Shown here one piece after another: positions 4,858-6,398 of a stretch of 6,398 nt of DNA (positions are counted from its first letter, which is position 1; each line of letters starts with the position of its first letter). Both the position numbers and the translations under genes were made by a program. The stretch lies in contig CALACZ010000001.1 in NCBI GenBank assembly GCA_937890735.1, forward strand, positions 1 to 6,398, given 5' to 3'. This stretch comes from an uncultured Bacillota bacterium. Lineage in GTDB: Bacteria > Bacillota > Clostridia > Oscillospirales > Oscillospiraceae. The notes beneath the pieces are model-generated. The model was not told the DNA's origin. It was given only the letters and a program-made list of their open reading frames with translations, and did not search any database.

Positions 4858-5633
4858 CAGTCCCCGGTCACGAGCTGCTGGATGACCTTGACCGCCAGCA
4901 GGATGAGGACGATGATGACCGTGGGCTTTACGATCTTGGAGCCGTTTTTGATCGCCAGACCTGCGCCGAGGAAGTGCCCCAGCAGGCTCGTGACCGCGCC
5001 GATGAGACCGAGCGCGAGGAATACCTGCCCGCTGCGGAGCGATGTGACGAACGCGCCGACGTTCGAGGCAAAATTCACGAGCTTCACATTGCCGCCCGCC
5101 GTGCGCACGTCCATTTTGGCGAGGTTGCAGTAGATGAGGAGCAAAAATGTGCCCGTGCCCGGACCGTAAAAGCCGTCGTACGCGCCCACGACGAGCGAGG
5201 CGAGCAGGACGATGAGGGTCTGCTTCCGGCGCGCGATCTGCCCCGCCGTCTCCGGGAAGGTGCGCTGCCGCAGCACGACAAACGCCACCACCGGCAGCAC
5301 GATCAGCAGCAGATATTCCAGATACGCCTCCGGGATCATGAGCTGCAGGCTCGTCCCAAAATGCGAGCCGATGAGCGCCAAACCGACCGACGGCAGGGCG
5401 AGCGCCCAATCGACATAGCCGTTTTTGACGAACCGCGCCGTGGACGCGATCGTGCCGATACCCGCCGAGACCTTGTTCGTGCCCAGCGCCATATGCGCCG
5501 GAAGCCCGGCGATAAGATACGTCGGGATGGAGATGATGCCGCCGCCGCCCGCGATCGCGTCCATAAACGATGCGAGGAACACGCCCACCGCCACGATCAG
5601 CACCATCTGCCAGGTCAGGTTTTCGATGCCCAT
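4857..5633 (-). CDS. TSUP (TauE/SafE) family membrane transporter
   Basis: A 258-residue polytopic membrane protein of the sulfite exporter TauE/SafE family, whose members carry small anions such as sulfite, sulfonates or organosulfur compounds. About eight hydrophobic segments can be read. The family's two homologous halves show as the glycine-rich DAIAGGGGIISIP (25-37) with GTNKVSAGIGTIAST (51-65) in the first half, and GAYDGFYGPGTGTF (150-163) with GGNVKLVNFASN (180-191) in the second. Length is typical. The ATG at 5633 lies inside the end of the upstream phosphatase gene, a 19-nt overlap, and AAGGAG in that gene's last codons serves as ribosome site about 10 nt before the ATG, so translation is probably coupled. 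After the TGA stop come two GC-rich hairpins without a U-tract, then the repeat region. Nothing nearby (no sulfur gene) reveals the substrate. Confidence 0.92.
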   Translation of the reverse strand: MGIENLTWQMVLIVAVGVFLASFMDAIAGGGGIISIPTYLIAGLPAHMALGTNKVSAGIGTIASTARFVKNGYVDWALALPSVGLALIGSHFGTSLQLMIPEAYLEYLLLIVLPVVAFVVLRQRTFPETAGQIARRKQTLIVLLASLVVGAYDGFYGPGTGTFLLLIYCNLAKMDVRTAGGNVKLVNFASNVGAFVTSLRSGQVFLALGLIGAVTSLLGHFLGAGLAIKNGSKIVKPTVIIVLILLAVKVIQQLVTGD

Positions 5634-6398
5634 TCGTCAAACTCTCCTTCCGCAATGCGGTTCAGAATTTCCGCCATGCCGCCGTGCTCGTTGTCGGCGA
5701 CAACAATGTCCGCCGCCGCGCGCACCGCGTCTGACGCGTTTGCCATGGCGACGGACAGCCCCGCGCGCTTTAACATCGGCAGGTCGTTGCCGCTGTCGCC
5801 CACGGCGGCGACCTCCGCCGCCGTCAGCCCCAGCAGCGCGGCGAGCTGCACCAGTCCCACGCCCTTATCCACACCGGCGGGCATGATCTCAAAATCGTTG
5901 AAGCCCGCGTCGGTGATATAATACGGCAGGTTCGAAACACGCGCGAATGCCGCGTCGCGCACGGCTTTGTCTAGGAATGAAATGTAGAATTTTTCGACAG
6001 AACCGTCGTAGTGCGCAACGAACGCGTCCAGATCGTCTTCAATGATATGCGTGCGCTCGAACAGTCGGCGGATGGGCGCGGTGGTGTAGGGCGCGAAGCG
6101 CTCGACCTGCGCGCGGCTGTTGTGCACCACGCCGTTTGCCATGTAGCTGATGCAGCAGTCGTACTCGCGCACGATGGCGTACAGCGCCCGCGCCTCGTCC
6201 GCCGTGAGGGCGTTTTGCGCGAGGAGGGTGTTGTTCCTTAGATCGAGGATATTTGCGCCCGTGCAGAACGAGCCATAGCGCATCGGCGGAAGCTGCGGGA
6301 ACAGGTCGCGGCACTCCGCGGCGGCGCGCCCGGTGCAGAAGCAAAATTCCATGCCCGCCGCCTGCACGCGCTCGACCGCTTTGCGCGTCTCGGCGGGG
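5615..6398 (-). CDS. HAD-superfamily hydrolase, Cof-type (subfamily IIB), N-terminus outside the window
   Basis: The reading frame is open to the window edge and begins there as PAETRKAVERVQAAGMEF, the usual stretch just after HAD motif I, so the true start lies beyond 6398. A GTG at 6367 is an internal valine, not a start. About 260 codons are visible; Cof proteins usually have roughly 265-285, so about 15-25 residues including the DxDGT nucleophile motif are missing. Seen are motif II (FCFCTGR), the motif III lysine in GVDKGVGL, and motif IV GDSGNDLPML with the Mg2+-binding aspartates, around a C2B-type cap. Such enzymes are cytoplasmic Mg2+-dependent phosphatases of sugar phosphates, flavin precursors or other small phosphoesters; the substrate cannot be predicted. 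The 3' end overlaps the TSUP gene by 19 nt, so both probably share a transcript. Confidence 0.9.
   Translation of the reverse strand, partial: PAETRKAVERVQAAGMEFCFCTGRAAAECRDLFPQLPPMRYGSFCTGANILDLRNNTLLAQNALTADEARALYAIVREYDCCISYMANGVVHNSRAQVERFAPYTTAPIRRLFERTHIIEDDLDAFVAHYDGSVEKFYISFLDKAVRDAAFARVSNLPYYITDAGFNDFEIMPAGVDKGVGLVQLAALLGLTAAEVAAVGDSGNDLPMLKRAGLSVAMANASDAVRAAADIVVADNEHGGMAEILNRIAEGEFDEWASKT

Noticed and set aside
4758..5921. Plus-strand open frame of 387 codons antisense to TSUP and the phosphatase
   Set aside because: Same shadow pattern, crossing two real overlapping genes and starting inside the repeat.
6365..6367. GTG as the start of the HAD hydrolase
   Set aside because: The frame continues upstream to the window edge with typical HAD sequence (PAETRKAVER), and the GTG codes a helix residue before motif II, so it is internal.

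Overview
This window reads as chromosomal DNA from a GC-rich, anaerobic, gut-type Firmicute, probably an Oscillospiraceae/Ruminococcaceae-like clostridium. The evidence is strong AGGAGG-type ribosome sites, the protein families present, and intergenic spaces packed with GC-rich hairpin repeats of a style I associate with that group. The taxonomic call is inference; there is no marker gene. All five genes lie on the minus strand, so transcription runs from high to low coordinates.

In transcription order: (1) a HAD-superfamily Cof-type phosphatase whose N-terminus is cut by the window end (6398-5615); (2) a TauE/SafE (TSUP) anion transporter overlapping it by 19 nt (5633-4857); (3) a ~420-bp gene-free space filled by a composite hairpin repeat (4438-4856); (4) an aspartate/glutamate racemase with both catalytic cysteines (4437-3736); (5) a ~170-bp AT-rich intergenic region with a strong sigma70-type promoter and an upstream palindrome; (6) a glutamate/aspartate-type dicarboxylate/amino acid:cation symporter (3564-2308) ending in a clear intrinsic terminator; (7) a second repeat-bearing space (1857-2261) that ends in the promoter of (8) a PLP-dependent aspartate-type aminotransferase (1856-585); (9) a third repeat-rich, gene-free space (1-584).

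The middle three genes suggest one theme: uptake of acidic amino acids (symporter), interconversion of L and D forms (racemase), and transamination of aspartate to oxaloacetate (aminotransferase). The symporter and aminotransferase each have their own promoter, so this is a functional neighbourhood rather than one proven operon. The phosphatase/TSUP pair is translationally coupled and looks unrelated.

The least ordinary content is the non-coding DNA. All three repeat spaces hold versions of one modular element. Modules occur in both orientations, one copy is apparently interrupted by ~195 bp, and one small hairpin shows a paired (compensatory) substitution between copies. I see no CRISPR, tRNA, rRNA, transposase or defence genes.
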